Of a stretch of 64,000 bases of DNA, positions 1 to 25,271 are shown in pieces. The stretch's first letter is position 1. The number at the start of each line of letters is the position of its first letter. Where the stretch lies: positions 86,242,001 through 86,306,000 of the forward strand of contig OZ231127.1 of the NCBI GenBank assembly GCA_965153355.1. Direction: 5' to 3'. Below the pieces are notes generated by a model that worked only from the letters and a program-made list of their open reading frames with translations, searched no databases and had not been told where the DNA came from. This stretch comes from Flaccisagitta enflata. Taxonomy: Eukaryota; Chaetognatha; Sagittoidea; Aphragmophora. The translations under genes were made by a program, and so were the position numbers.

Positions 1-344
1 CAAGATGGACAAACGGATATGCGGCCGGCCGGACGGACAAATGGCCGGTCGGACAGACAGCCAGCTGTAATAAACGGAACCGTCCATGATAGCAGCCTTA
101 TTAGTAGCCATTAGAGATGCGATGTGTTGTATTGAGTGAGGGAGCAAGTTAAAAAAATAAAACAGCGAAAGAGCGATTTAAACTTAAAGTTCTTTCGATC
201 TTCTCTCTCTCTCTCTCCTTCACTCTCTTCGTCGGCTCTTCGTCATGTTTCGGCTTGTGAAGCTGAAGCCTCTGCTCGGCCACTCGACGACCGACCGACC
301 TTCAACTCGAATGAAAATAAAAACTTTTCTTTTTTTTTATTTCT

Positions 345-583
345 AATTTTTAGGTGCGACAAAGCACCCCTATGACTGGCTCTGTCCGTCGGTCGGGTAA
401 CGCATTCGTTCGACGTTCGACGATCCACCCGTCGCACCTTATGGGCCTACTTGGCCTTGTTTAATTCTGATTTTTAGATGCTACTCTATAACTGGTTGTG
501 TCCGTTGGTTGGTTGGTTAGTCGGGTAACGCATTCCTTCGACGATCCACATGTCGCACCTCATTGGCCTACTTGGCCTTGTTT
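345..583 (+). mobile_element. two head-to-tail GTCY hairpin elements, GGTGCG (A) type
   Basis: Copies at 345-461 and 469-583, each about 115 bp. Each starts TTTTTAG plus hairpin remnant and CTGGYTSTGTCCGTYGG, has a (GTCG/GTTG)n core and ends CGCACCT...GGCCTACTTGGCCTTGTT. The first hairpin is degenerate at one base and the second has lost an arm. Confidence 0.75.
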
Positions 584-798
584 TTTTCTTATTTCCCCCC
601 CTTTGAAAGATCTAAAAGACTTTCTATCCTTTTATTTTCGCGTAAGGTAGCTTCGAAGCATCGTTGCTTCTACCGAGTTATCTGCCTGGTTCAGTGATTT
701 CTAGCATTTAAAAGAAAAGGTTGGTTTTAAATGACTTCGAATGATAAATCCTTTCAGCTGCAAAGTGTAGCGCAATTGCTTTTATCGCCGGCAGAATT

Positions 799-1142
799 TT
801 CTGTCGCGGATACGCGACTCTACGCTTTGCTGTGCAGGTCCGTTGGTCCGTTCGTCGGTGACATTTTTGAGATTTTGTCTTTATTGTCTTTTTTCATAGT
901 GTCATGGGCCACTGTAAGGTGCATAGGTGTTAAATACTGTTAGTTTTGTACTACTGCCAACCGTCCGCGACTTGCCCTGTCTTGGGCTTGTTTTCTCAAT
1001 CGCGTGTACGCGATTCTTTTACCCGCTACATCTATTGGTCAGTCCGTTTGTCATTCAGGCTGTCCTTAATATTGTCCTGGCCAAAACACTTGGTACGCCT
1101 ATTCCAGCTTCCTGCCCGCCCGTCCGCGACTTGGGTTGTCGA
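799..1142 (+). mobile_element. two head-to-tail GTCY hairpin elements, CGCG types
   Basis: Copy 1 (799-994): stem GTCGCG, loop GATA, CGCGAC; right end CCGCGACTT...GGGCTTGTTTT. Copy 2 (997-1142): stem AATCGCG, loop TGTA, CGCGATT, and a distal CCGCGACTT. Both have diverged GTCC/GTTG cores. Confidence 0.55.
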
Positions 1143-1257
1143 GTATCCGATTCGGCTTTGCTTCGCATCGCAAAATGCTTCCGTCACGTTCAGCATATTC
1201 CGTTGGCAGCAAAATTGCAGAAATCCTACATCTTCAATTCTTCATCCAGCTTTCGCA

Positions 1258-1350
1258 ACCAGATTCTCTCTTTTCCGCATCCAGATTTTCTCTTTTCCGC
1301 ATCCAGATTCTCTCTTTTCCGCATCCAGATTTTCTCATTTCCGCATCCAG
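1258..1350. repeat. 21-bp tandem repeat
   Basis: Four to five units of CTCTTTTCCGCATCCAGATT. Confidence 0.85.
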
Positions 1351-1466
1351 TGTCCAGACTGTCCACGGCCACGTCACATCCATTTTTCAAGCATCTGCGT
1401 ATTTAATTTTCATCGTGTCTTCGATTTGGCTCTGCAATAAAGTTTGCATCCATCCCATATGCATTA

Positions 1467-1581
1467 ACAAGGCCAATTAGGCCAATAAGGTCCGACGTGT
1501 CGATCTCCTAACGAATGCGTTGTATACAGACAGACCAACGGACATAGCCAGTTAAATGGAGTTGCGTTGACGCACCTAAAA
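1467..1581 (-). mobile_element. GTCY hairpin element, A type
   Basis: Minus orientation. Ends AACAAGGCCAATTAGGCC on the left and CGCACCTAAAA on the right. The hairpin arms AGGTGCG and CGCAACT mismatch at one pair, a mix of A and B stems. Confidence 0.7.
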
Positions 1582-1609
1582 GGCTTTAAGTAGAAAAATC
1601 TGTATGCCC

Positions 1610-1665
1610 ATCTCTTTCTGTCTCTTTCTGTCTCTCTCTCTCTCTCTTTCTCTTTCTCTTTCTCT

Positions 1666-1726
<61 letters not shown>

Positions 1727-1732
1727 TTGGGC
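1610..1732. repeat. (CT)n microsatellite
   Basis: About 120 bp, with CTTT variants in its first half. Confidence 0.9.
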
Positions 1733-2084
1733 CTCAACCTCAGCACATCAAACTGTTATTCTTTGACGACGATTTTGAGCTCTTGCAATTGCAGGCACAA
1801 ATGTACGAAGGTACATCTTTGACTTTTTCGTTCTTCTTAGATCTTTTTCCCCCCGCGGTTCGGATCGGTTTGTTGTTCTTTCCTTGTCTATCTTTCAGTC
1901 CGGAGTTTCATGTTCATATTTTCTAGTCTTATTGTCCAAATTCAATAGCCCTCTTCGAAACGAGTCCTTTCGTAGTCAAGGTGCAAACAAGGCTGTCAAA
2001 ATATCGTGCTGGTGGACGGGAGCAGTTACGAGGATGTAGCAGGTCAATAGCGGTTCTATGTTTTCTTTGCATTCCTCTGGGACT

Positions 2085-2218
2085 GATTTTTAGGTGCGCC
2101 AACGCACCTCTATAACTGGCTTTGTCCGTCGGTCTGTCTGTTGGTCGGTCGGTTGGTCGGTAACGCATTCGTTCGACGATCCACACGGCGCACCTCATTG
2201 GCCTACTTGGCCTTGTTC
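2085..2218 (+). mobile_element. GTCY hairpin element, A type (perfect stem)
   Basis: AGGTGCG-CCAA-CGCACCT hairpin after TTTTT, then CTATAACTGGCTTTGTCCG, a long GTCB core, and the distal CGCACCTCATTGGCC ending in CTTGTT. Confidence 0.78.
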
Positions 2219-3177
2219 CATACATTCCGTGCGGCATTAGATTCCATGCAAATTGACCCGACTTGATTAATAGTAAATGGCAACAACGACGACAAGAAGA
2301 CAAGAAGTCTACTAGCGCAGGAAATGCGCCAATTCAGGGAGGAAACGCGTGACGCTCTTGGAAACAGGCGTCAAGAGGAAGAACGACCGGAATAAGGATG
2401 ATGTTTGTAACAAAAGCGAAACTTTGATTGGGAAAGGGTCTTTCGTAGTGATGGAAACCGGAACTGCAGAGGTGATGGTGGAATTATTGGGAAGTAGATA
2501 GTACGTCTCCAAGTCAAATAGCTACCGGTTATCACACGTCGCTGTCGTTACCATCCTTAGGAGAGTAAATTACGCATACATATGGGGGCGATCTGCCCAC
2601 CGCAAGTCACGGTAAAGTAGCCCTTGAGCCCTATCTAGTAAAACGTAGGTTAATCACGAGCGCGAGCGTCAGACGTCGGACGTATACGGCCGTGTACGCC
2701 TGTTGGTCAATGGGCTGGCGCCCCGCCAATTATGATTTAACAGACACCTGAACAAATAATTCCGCAGATGTGACATTCTTTTTCAATTTACTCAACACAA
2801 AGTAATCTTATAGGATCGCGTATGTGATTTCGACAGCCGAACTGTGCCGACTTTTTTTTTTATCAAATCTTTCCCACATCGAATCGAAGTAGCATCAACT
2901 ATGAAAAATGAATGTCGATCTGAAAAAAACTTTCTTTTCAAAAAACTTTGTCATTTAAGACAATTTCCCTATCGAACTGCTCCACCACTTTTTTTGTCGA
3001 TCTGATACGCCAATCGAACTGCCATGATATCTACTCTAAATACTTAATTTTTTCTAACTCTTCCCTCAACGTATAGCTTCATCAAATGATAAGGATTGTT
3101 ACAAAAGAATTCACAATTTTTTTCATAAAATCAAGAAGTTATTTAACACTGATTCTACAACATAGTTCAAAATGTAG
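2219..3177. other. no feature recognised
   Basis: Unique-looking, AT-rich to the right. Frames are short and unsupported. Confidence 0.5.
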
Positions 3178-3248
3178 GAATGAATGAATGAATGAATGAA
3201 TGAATGAATGAATGAATGAATGAATGAATGAATGAATGAATGAATGAA
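3178..3248. repeat. (GAAT)n microsatellite
   Basis: About 17 clean units. The same tetramer as the 3.5-4.0 kb tract but on the opposite strand. Confidence 0.92.
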
Positions 3249-3327
3249 CAGAAAAACCGAATGCGTCATGACTTAGTTCAGTATACAATAACGAATTGTG
3301 CTGTAGTTAAATACTCAACACACTAGT

Positions 3328-3525
3328 TCAAGTAATGAAAGAATAGTGGACGTAATGGTCACCGAATTTTTCTGCCAGCAGACGGTTGATGATTTCGTTT
3401 GAGTTGTTTGTATTCCTTCCATTGTCGGATTGGTAACACGTCGTCATGCTGGGGTTGTATCGGCAGGAGTCGGAACGGCGTTGTGGAAACCAATTTCCCG
3501 TCTGATAAGATAACAATAGGATCAT
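3328..3525 (-). pseudogene. C-terminal fragment of the same MULE transposase
   Basis: A short minus-strand frame with TGNWFPQRR and NGRNTNNSNEIINRLLAEKFG, matching the RTNN-x3-E-x2-N block near the end of MULE/FLYWCH transposases. It sits on the far side of the (ATTC)n tract from the main part, in the same orientation. I infer one gene split and shortened by repeat expansion. Confidence 0.6.
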
Positions 3526-4012
3526 TCATTCATTCATTCAATCGATCATTCATTTATTTGATCATTCATTTATTCATTCAATCGATCATTCATTCATTTG
3601 ATCATTCATTTATTCATTCAATAGGTCATTTATTCAATCGCTTATTTATTCATTTTATCATTCATTTATTCATGTATTCATTTGATCATTCATTCGATCA
3701 TTCATTCATTCATTCGATCATTCAATCATTCAATCATTCATTCAATCATTCAATCATTCAATCATTCAATCATTCATTCATTCATTCATTCATTCATTCA
3801 TTCATTCATTCATTCATTTATTCATTCATTCATTCATTCATTCATTCATTTATTCATTCATTCATTCATTCATTCATTCATTCATTCATTCATTCATTCA
3901 TTCAATCATTCATTCATTCACTTGATCATTCATTCATTTGATCATTCATTTATGCGTTCAATCGATCATTCATTCATTTGATCATTCATTTATTCATTCA
4001 TTCATTCAAACA
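3522..4012. repeat. (ATTC)n microsatellite splitting the MULE gene
   Basis: About 490 bp of ATTC with ATCG/TTGATC variants in higher-order blocks at both edges. Confidence 0.92.
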
Positions 4013-4981
4013 CACCAAATAATGGAGATATCCTTCCACAGCCGGAATGTCCAACGTGTCTTTGTCGAGTTTGCTCTTGAGAAGTTTCCAGAGTCGAGGC
4101 CAGATCGTGATTGGGAAGAAGTAGATTTGACGGACCCTGTAGTAGAACTGGCTGAAGTTGGGGTTGTGTTTGATGACTGGTCGTAATCCCGTGGTGTTTG
4201 CATGACGACGCATGGCATCAATGACGTGAAAGCTGCAAAGACGGATCTGCATTCCAGGAAAGACGTGGCGAAAGCTGTTTATGACGGCCATTTCGCAATC
4301 CATGTGCATATATGCAAAGTCAAGTGGTACGCCTTTCGATTCACTGTGAGCCTTGACGAGTTCGAGCACTTCAGTGTAGGTGCTTTCTAGTTTATTAGGC
4401 ATTAAAGCAGTCGCGATCAAATACGTATTTTCATTATACGTTGCGGTGATGAGAAAAGTTTGAAAAAATGGAAACGGTGTTATTTTGAAAGTAGCGTCAG
4501 AACCGCCAGAATTTGTGTGGCCCCCAATAGCAACTCCAGTCGGAGTCATCCACACTTCTGCGCCACCTTTGGTTCTTCCAAGATACCATTCTTCTCCAGA
4601 CTTTGTGAAAAGAAGGTCGGTGTAAAGACGGACGTTTACGTCGTCGATATCCTTGGGAAGATTTGGCCGTTTTTCCCTCTTTTTACGATATGCCGTATCT
4701 CTCGCTTTTCGATAGGTTGGAAGTTTTTTCGCCAAATCCAGTTTGTTTGGTGTTCCAGATACAGATTCTAACGCTTGGTTTGCAAGATCGTCGAAAAGTT
4801 GTTTCGCTGACACTTCGGGGTTTTCATCAATTTGTTTTCTGTACTTGTGCATGGTTTCTGAAACGATATTTTCAGCCGCATCTGGTCGGTGATTGTGTAA
4901 CTCCACTTTGTGTTTTTTCAAGGTCAAATCACCATCAAGACGACCATACGTCGATAATGTCGCTTTGCACTCCTTTGCCAC
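4013..4981 (-). pseudogene. MULE (Mutator-like) transposase with FLYWCH remnant, N-terminal and core part
   Basis: Minus-strand frame of about 320 codons. It begins with the end of a FLYWCH zinc finger (CKATLSTYGRL...HNHRPD), then a helical linker, then the MULE core: FLITATYNENTYLIATALMP, FAYMHMDCEMAVINSFRHVF and IRLCSFHV (the C-x2-H motif). MULE transposases cut and paste DNA with a DDE nuclease. The start of the FLYWCH finger is lost, replaced by a direct duplication of 28 bp at 4966-5021. The frame ends in an (ATTC)n tract. Not functional as it stands. Confidence 0.78.
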
Positions 4982-5021
4982 TTAATATTTTTTTGCACTC
5001 CTTTGCCACTTAATATTTTTT
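4966..5021. repeat. 28-bp direct duplication
   Basis: Two adjacent copies of a 28-bp stretch starting TTGCACTCCTTTGCCACTT, at the 5' end of the MULE fragment. Only the inner copy is in the reading frame. Confidence 0.8.
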
Positions 5022-5279
5022 TGAATTCCATTTTGGTAAAAACGAATTGGCATCAGTTAAACATTTTATTCAACACGATGTTTTTTTTTTATTTATGGAC
5101 GAGTCATCAGGAAGGAGAAATTTGGATTTTTGAGTGATATGAATCTTGCAAGTCAGCATTCGAGAATCATAACTGAAGCCCGAGTCAAGAGAGCCATTTC
5201 TCTTGGTCATCAACAGTCAGCTGATTTTGCTCGGTCAATCTTCAGATGATCACGTGATCACTCAAGGCAGGCAAAAAAC

Positions 5280-6440
5280 TGGCGGCCGATTTCGTTGATT
5301 TCATGCCTTGGCAAGCTCTACGAAAGAGTTGTAGCTTCTCGTCTTTCTAGCTATCTGGAAGAGAATAACCTGCTATCCCAAACTCAAAGTGGCTTCAGAA
5401 AAGGAAGGATGACAGCCGAGCAACTCTTCCGCCTTTCAGAAGACTCGTTTATGTCAATAAAAAAGAAGGGAATCACCGCGGCTTTGTTTCTTGACGCTGA
5501 AGCAGCATTTGACCAGGCATGGCACGACGCAATACGTTACAAGCTGGATAAGCTGAATCTGCCAAAACGCATTGTTCGGTTAATAAGCTCATTTCTCAAT
5601 GATCGATTTTTGAAAGTTAAAGTTGGTTCAGAAGTTTCCAACCAAGTGACAATGAAAGCCGGGACGCCTCAAGGTAGTTGTTTGTCGCCATTACTATACA
5701 TTATTCTAGTGAATGACATTCCTAAAGACGATACAAACGCCTCTGTTGGTCAGTTTGCCGATGACATTAGCCTATGGTCCAATGCTTATACATACCGTGG
5801 ATGCCAAAACCGATTGCAAAAAGCGGTAAATCAGCTTGAAGGATGGTGTCGCAAATGGAGAATAAAGCTCAACGGAAGTAAGTCGAATCTCATGTATTTC
5901 ACTCGCCTGAATGAAACTCCAAGCGATGACCTTTCTATCCAACTATTTAATGATATCGTACGCCCGTGTAAAACGAGCAAGTATCTTGGAGTTCTGTTCG
6001 ATCCGCGTCTAAAGTTTCATGACCATTTCCATGACCTAGAAGCACGGGCCACCTCACGGTTGAATCTCTTCAAGCTCTTATCTAAGAACGGCGTGGACAA
6101 CAAAACTATGATTCGTCTATACAAGACTTACGTGAGGCCGTTATTCGAGTATGGGAGCATTTCGTTTCTCTCAGCAGACATCAAACGGTTGCAACGGATT
6201 CAAAACAACTTCATAAGAATCTCGCTTAGAATTCCATCCTACATTCGCACAGATCTGATCCATGAGGCAGCAGGCCTTGAACCTCTTGAAACACGTCTGC
6301 TTTATCTGAACTGCAAATTGATCAGAAAGATGATGGTACACGAAACTGTGAAGCAAACAATACAGAAATCAAAAGATACCATCGCGCTCAACAATTATTT
6401 GTCTCCGTTAGATTTGATCATGGACTACTTGACTGCTTGA
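5280..6440 (+). mobile_element. 5'-truncated non-LTR retrotransposon, Jockey/CR1-like reverse transcriptase
   Basis: An open frame from 5250 becomes recognisable at WRPISLISCLGKLYERV and runs to a TGA at 6438. Reverse-transcriptase blocks are in order: QSGFRKGRMTAEQL, LDAEAAFDQAW (motif A with Asp), AGTPQGSCLSPLLY, and the catalytic FADD (GQFADDISLW) near 5760, then WCRKWRIKLNGSKS and KYLGVLFD of the thumb. ORF1 and the endonuclease half are missing, so the copy is dead on arrival, though the remaining frame is intact. A 5' truncation is typical of target-primed insertion. No poly(A) tail or target duplication is evident. Confidence 0.9.
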
Positions 6441-6816
6441 TATGTCTTTACAAACACTTAAATCTTATTCAGGGACACTGTTTGCAAAACTGCAATCATA
6501 GAAAAGTCACTGGCATACGTTTTACCCGCGCAGGATGCAACTATTTTCCTCTACTAAGTAGGATTGTCAATTAGTAATGTATTAGGTAATGCACTAGGTA
6601 AAATAGTGATTAGCATTCACCTCGGATCGGGAAACTAGAAATAGAACTACAACATTTTGGCCTTTTTATTCTTTAGTATAAGGTCTCGTGATACATAAGC
6701 ATTTTATCTATTTTTTTAGATCTGTCTGTCTGTCTTTTTGTTTGTTTGTCTGTCTGTCTGTCTATCTGTCTATCTGTCTATCTATCTGTCTGTCTATCTG
6801 TCTGTCTGTCTGTCTG

Positions 6817-6875
<59 letters not shown>

Positions 6876-8340
6876 GTTAATGAGTCAATTCACTAACTGA
6901 ACTGTTTTACGTACTTACTCGGTTACGTATTTACTCAATTATGAATTTACTGAAATGTTTTACGTATAGTTCATTACGTATTTTTACACAAATTGACGTA
7001 GGGTGAAGGGGGGGTACTTTAAGCCTTCCGAGCATCCTTTTGGTCTCGCGCAATTGTAACTTTCTTTTTCTTCGCAATTGACTGCCTTTTGTTTTGACCA
7101 ATTAAAACCGTTATTCATTCATTCACGTGAGGAACGATATCGAGGACTAGTTAAAAGGAATTCACCTTCGATATCATCCTGGTTGTAAAAAAATGTCACC
7201 ACTCAAAATGATCTTTTTTATTTTCCCTTTAAACTATTTGACAATGATAATCTATTGATACAAAATTCTTTACTTATGATTCATAAAGATACACTGTTTG
7301 AATAACAGCAATAATTATGATATCTGTCTTCAAATTTAAAAAAAATCATTTTTCTTTTTTTATGGTGTCATTTTTTTCCCGAGATAGTACGAGGAATGAA
7401 TAACAAGCTGAAAAGGGCGAAGACTGCGAAGGCCGCGAAGGAGAATGACGACGACAAAAACAACGATATTAGTGAATGGTGGAGGACTTCGATTGCTGAT
7501 TCTCAAAATTTGCTTAAGTGTCAGAAACCCATGGTGGGACATTTCGACAGCGTATATTTCAGATTGAGTCCAGATCGACATATCTCACTTCGATTGCCAT
7601 TTTTGTCAAAGTACCAAAATTTCAAGTTGACTCTACATCGAATCGATATGGAATAGATTGAGTATAAAAAAAACTCTAAAAAAAAAATCTTCGAAGTGGC
7701 GCCATGAGTCCATCTTATAATTTTTAGACGCTACAGCAATGTATGCTAAACTGATCGCTCTCAATATCTGATAACTGTCTCTTTTTTTCTTTTGCGCTCC
7801 CCAAAAACAATATCTTGATTCATACGATTGATTTCAATTGACTGCATTTCAATTTCTGTCATATAGACAAACTGTAATCATACCACCGCATTATGCAAAT
7901 GAGGTTCTTAATGCTGACACTGCCGCAATAGCTAGCCATCTCGCCAGGTTTCTTTCCTACGTTCTCTGTCACGTGCGTGTAACTAAAAATAGCAAGTATA
8001 AATGAACACCGATAATGCTTGTACCTTGTAGCCGACTAACTAACTGGCAGACATAGTTGAATCCTATGGATTTCATGGACTTTTAAGGAATATCATTGAT
8101 ATGAGTTTTTTGAATAATTTCAAAAGACTCTGTTTCATTAAATTCTAATGAGCCTATCGATGCGAAACTAAGAGGATCGCTTGATCTCATTAAATTGTGG
8201 TTGCATTTGGCCTAAAAGTGGACAAGTTATCGTGTCGTGCTGTCACAGTTCTTGTTTATCAGGTTTCTTTTTTATATGACTGCAACTCGGAGATAATCTC
8301 TATTCTAATTTTTAAGTTTACTTTCTGGGTGGAAAGGCTT
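6441..8340. other. LINE 3' flank and unique DNA
   Basis: Apart from the repeat at 6721-6872 nothing is recognised. An 86-codon frame at 7396 shows no domain or splice context. Confidence 0.5.
6721..6872. repeat. (CTGT/CTAT)n then (CT)n
   Basis: Compound tract downstream of the LINE fragment. Confidence 0.9.
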
Positions 8341-8351
8341 TTGAAGTGCAA

Positions 8352-8393
8352 AGAGAGAGAGAGAGCGAGAGCGAGAGCGAGAGAGAGAGAGAG

Positions 8394-8474
<81 letters not shown>
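8352..8474. repeat. (GA)n
   Basis: About 120 bp with a few GAGC interruptions on the left. Confidence 0.9.
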
Positions 8475-8477
<3 letters not shown>

Positions 8478-8631
8478 GTATACACTGACGTGGAGAACCT
8501 GATCAGAGTAGTTTGCCTTTTTTGTTAAGTATCTTATCTATATCTTTTTTTATGTAATTCGTGTAACTGTGTCAAATGAGTTTTAAGTGGAAAGACGAAA
8601 GAAGATAAGAAACCGGAGCTAAAAAGTGCAT

Positions 8632-8634
<3 letters not shown>

Positions 8635-8683
<49 letters not shown>
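8635..8683. repeat. (GA)n
   Basis: About 50 bp. Confidence 0.85.
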
Positions 8684-8934
8684 GGAGATGACGCACTAGC
8701 AAACAAAGGCATGGCGGACCGACAGAACAGTGGACGGACGGCACGTCTCCACGTCTCTTTATATGCCAAAACTGTGAGTGTGACTGATGGACGGGCGGAC
8801 GGACCGACATAGCAGAGTGGACTTCATGCGACTGAATTGACCAAACTCAGACATATCAAGAGAAAGTGTCTATCAAGACATTCACATTGACAGACGGACT
8901 GATGTATACGCAAAGCACAGATAGGAATGGTTAG

Positions 8935-9158
8935 TCCGTCCGTCGTTCACGTTTCCTTCGAAGCCCGTCTCTGGTCGCACCTGATGGCCTGCACGGACTG
9001 GCCTTGTTTCTCCTGTTTTTTCTGCCTTTTTTACCACTTTTTAGGTGCGACAAAGCACCTCTATAACTGGCTGTGTCCGTCGGTCGGTCTGTCTGTCTGT
9101 AACGCATTCGTTCGATGATCAACACGTCGCACCTTATTGGCCTACTTGGCCTTGTTTA
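8935..9158 (+). mobile_element. GTCY hairpin elements, A type: one right-end fragment and one full copy
   Basis: The fragment at 8935-9011 keeps only the GTCC core and the distal TCGCACCT...GGCCTTGTTT. The full copy at 9038-9158 has AGGTGC/GCACCT arms and all parts. Again head to tail. Confidence 0.7.
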
Positions 9159-9193
9159 TTCTCACATTGCGGTTTTAAGCTTTTCTGAGGTTA

Positions 9194-9198
<5 letters not shown>

Positions 9199-9268
<70 letters not shown>
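9199..9268. repeat. (CT)n
   Basis: About 70 bp, uninterrupted. Confidence 0.9.
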
Positions 9269-9269
<1 letters not shown>

Positions 9270-9639
9270 AGTGGTTCTGTCTGCATCCAGATATTCGTCT
9301 TAGCTTGTTACTTCGATTTTGTACTCCCATTCTACACTCACACACACACTCACTCACTCACATATAAACACACTTTCTTCTCTCTATTTTTCTCTCTCTG
9401 GTTTTCTTATACAAATTTCTGCTTTTTCTTAACATTTTTTTGGCTTAGCCTTTCGAAATTGAATCTCCCCAAGGTTTGCTTTGCCAAACCAGCGCTGCGC
9501 AGTTGTGGAAGATCAAATCGATAATTTTTTTGTACACCTCGATTTTTCATTTGGACATGCGCTTAGTTCTTGCTAATACGTGCGAAATTGGGTGTAATTT
9601 GCAATTTTAATTCATTCGGAATTCATGTGGTGTCGTTTG

Positions 9640-9738
9640 TTTAGGAGCGCCAACGCACCTCTATAACCGGTCGTGTCCGTTGGTTGGTTGGTTGGTAGGT
9701 CGGCCGGACACGCAAACCTTTAATGATCCATCAAGCCA
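9640..9738 (+). mobile_element. truncated GTCY hairpin element, A type
   Basis: Left end and GTTG core present; the hairpin has one mismatch (AGGAGCG/CGCACCT). The right end is lost near 9738. Confidence 0.6.
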
Positions 9739-9887
9739 GGGCTAAGGATGCGCGGGATTTTCACAAGCGTTCGCGTTCGCGTTTTCCAGCAGCTCGCGCA
9801 TCGCGTTGCGCATCACATCCAGCGTTTTTGGTTGCTTACGCGTTCGCGTTACGCGTTTTCAACGCTTCCTTCACTTTTTCTCTTAGA

Positions 9888-9982
9888 AAAAAAGAAAGAA
9901 GGAAAGAAAGAAAGAAAGGAAGAAAGGAAGGAATAAATAAGGAAAGGAGAAAAGAAGAAGAAAGAAGAAAAAAAGAAAGGGA

Positions 9983-10024
<42 letters not shown>

Positions 10025-10037
10025 AAAGAAAGAAGGA

Positions 10038-10093
<56 letters not shown>

Positions 10094-10318
10094 AGGAGAA
10101 AGAAAGAAACAAAGAAAGGAGAAAAGAAGTAAGAAGAAAGAAAGAGAGAAAAAGAAAGAAAAAGAAAGGAAGAAACAAATAAACAAACAAACAATAAAGG
10201 AAAGAGAGGAAAAGAGCATGAAAGAAAGAACGAAAAAAAAAGAGAAAGAAAGAAAAAAAGAAAGAGATGAAGAAAAAAAAAAAAGAAAAGGAGGAGAGAA
10301 ATTAAGAAAAAGAAGAAA
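9888..10318. repeat. (GAAA)n purine tract
   Basis: About 430 bp, nearly all purine, with GGAA and GAGA variants. Confidence 0.9.
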
Positions 10319-10347
10319 TAATTGAATTCATCAAAGAAGAGAAAAAA

Positions 10348-10750
10348 CAAGTGACACGGGGTCACAATATCGTTGCGAACGGGTGGGCAACCCCCAATGC
10401 CCCACCCAACTCCCTCCCCGACAGAGACACATACACAACAAGTGACGCGGGTCACAATATCGCTGCGAAACGGTGGGCAGGGGTGTCCAACCCCCATTCA
10501 CACCCCAGTGCCCCCCATGTACACAAACTTAGGCAAAAAATACACAAAACACTCATTTTCCCACTTTTTGACTCGTGCTGATGGAATGACGGACCTACAG
10601 ACCAACCAACCAATGGACCATAGGACAAAGCCTCTTATAGAGTTCTTACAGAGTCCAAAAATCTCATTTTCCCACTTTTCGACTCATGCTGAAAGACCAA
10701 TGAATGGACGGACAAAGCCTCTTATAGAGTTGCGTGTCTGCAACAAAAAA
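10348..10750 (-). mobile_element. cluster of GTCY hairpin elements, GTTGCG (B) type
   Basis: Three nested or tandem copies: a right-end fragment (10348-10438), a copy at 10439-10655 with a damaged hairpin, and a short copy to 10750 with hairpin GTTGCGTGTCTGCAAC. Typical B-type marks: ACAATATCGTTGCG at the distal end and CAAAGCCTCTTATAGAG before the hairpin. Confidence 0.7.
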
Positions 10751-10822
10751 CGAGTTACCAAGGGTCATAATATTATTATGGCAAACGACCTCCCCTCCCC
10801 AAGAATATGCTCGTATTAACGT

Positions 10823-10823
<1 letters not shown>

Positions 10824-10918
<95 letters not shown>
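10824..10918. repeat. (CA)n
   Basis: About 47 clean dinucleotide units. Confidence 0.93.
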
Positions 10919-10921
<3 letters not shown>

Positions 10922-11526
10922 ACCGCACCATCTAATAAACCAATGAACAAAGGGATGGATGGACAAGAGAAAGAAAGAAAAATTTCCGAGTTAAACGAAT
11001 AAAACATCAAGGGATGTCATTTTTTTAAATGTCTGCATGTTTTGAATTTAAACGTCTAGGACAAGTCCAAGGCAAAAATGCATGGATGCAAACTCTTTGG
11101 TGAGGATGCGCATTCGCATCCACTCCCATATTTCATCAAAGGCGTTCGCAGCCTTATCCGCGTTTAGCAAACTCTCGCGCTTCCTGTGCGTTCGCATTCG
11201 CATCCCGGATCGCATCCTTACCCCTGCATCAAGCGCACCTATTGGCTTACTTGGCCTACTGGTTATTGACCAGCTTTATTGGTCCGTCCATTCTTCTATC
11301 CATCGGCCCACTTGTCATACATTCTTTTTGAATAGCTCATCGCTCCTGCCTAATATATGTTATGACCTTTTTCACTGCACCTGTCCATCCGCACGCAACA
11401 TGGGCGGTCGTTTACCCGGTCTTGTCTTGTACCAAGTTTTTTGAAAAAGATCGATTTTAATGGACTATTTGTGTGTATTAGTGTATTCAACGCCACGTTC
11501 AAATAATTAGTCATGTCATGTTTATT

Positions 11527-11895
<369 letters not shown>

Positions 11896-11901
11896 GCATG
11901 A

Positions 11902-25249
<13,348 letters not shown>

Positions 25250-25265
25250 AAAATTAATAGAATTT

Positions 25266-25271
25266 AATAAA
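25266..25271 (+). promoter_or_regulatory. poly(A) signal AATAAA of the THAP gene
   Basis: Canonical hexamer 17 nt after the stop codon, in A-rich sequence. More may lie downstream, so the end of the mRNA is not fixed. Confidence 0.5.

Noticed and set aside
727-1480. Three overlapping frames over 0.7-1.5 kb
   Set aside because: They run through GTCY elements and a 21-bp tandem repeat; not consistent in any one frame.
3399-3981. FIHSFIHS frames
   Set aside because: Translation of an (ATTC)n microsatellite; it also lies antisense to a broken transposase.
7396-7656. 86-codon frame
   Set aside because: No recognisable motif, no splice partners, opposite-strand frame of similar length.
9723-10325. 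KKERKKER and SFFLSFFL frames over GAAA tracts (also 15.8, 18.3, 20.8, 49.4, 50.8, 52.3 and 54.9 kb)
   Set aside because: Tetranucleotide repeat translation.
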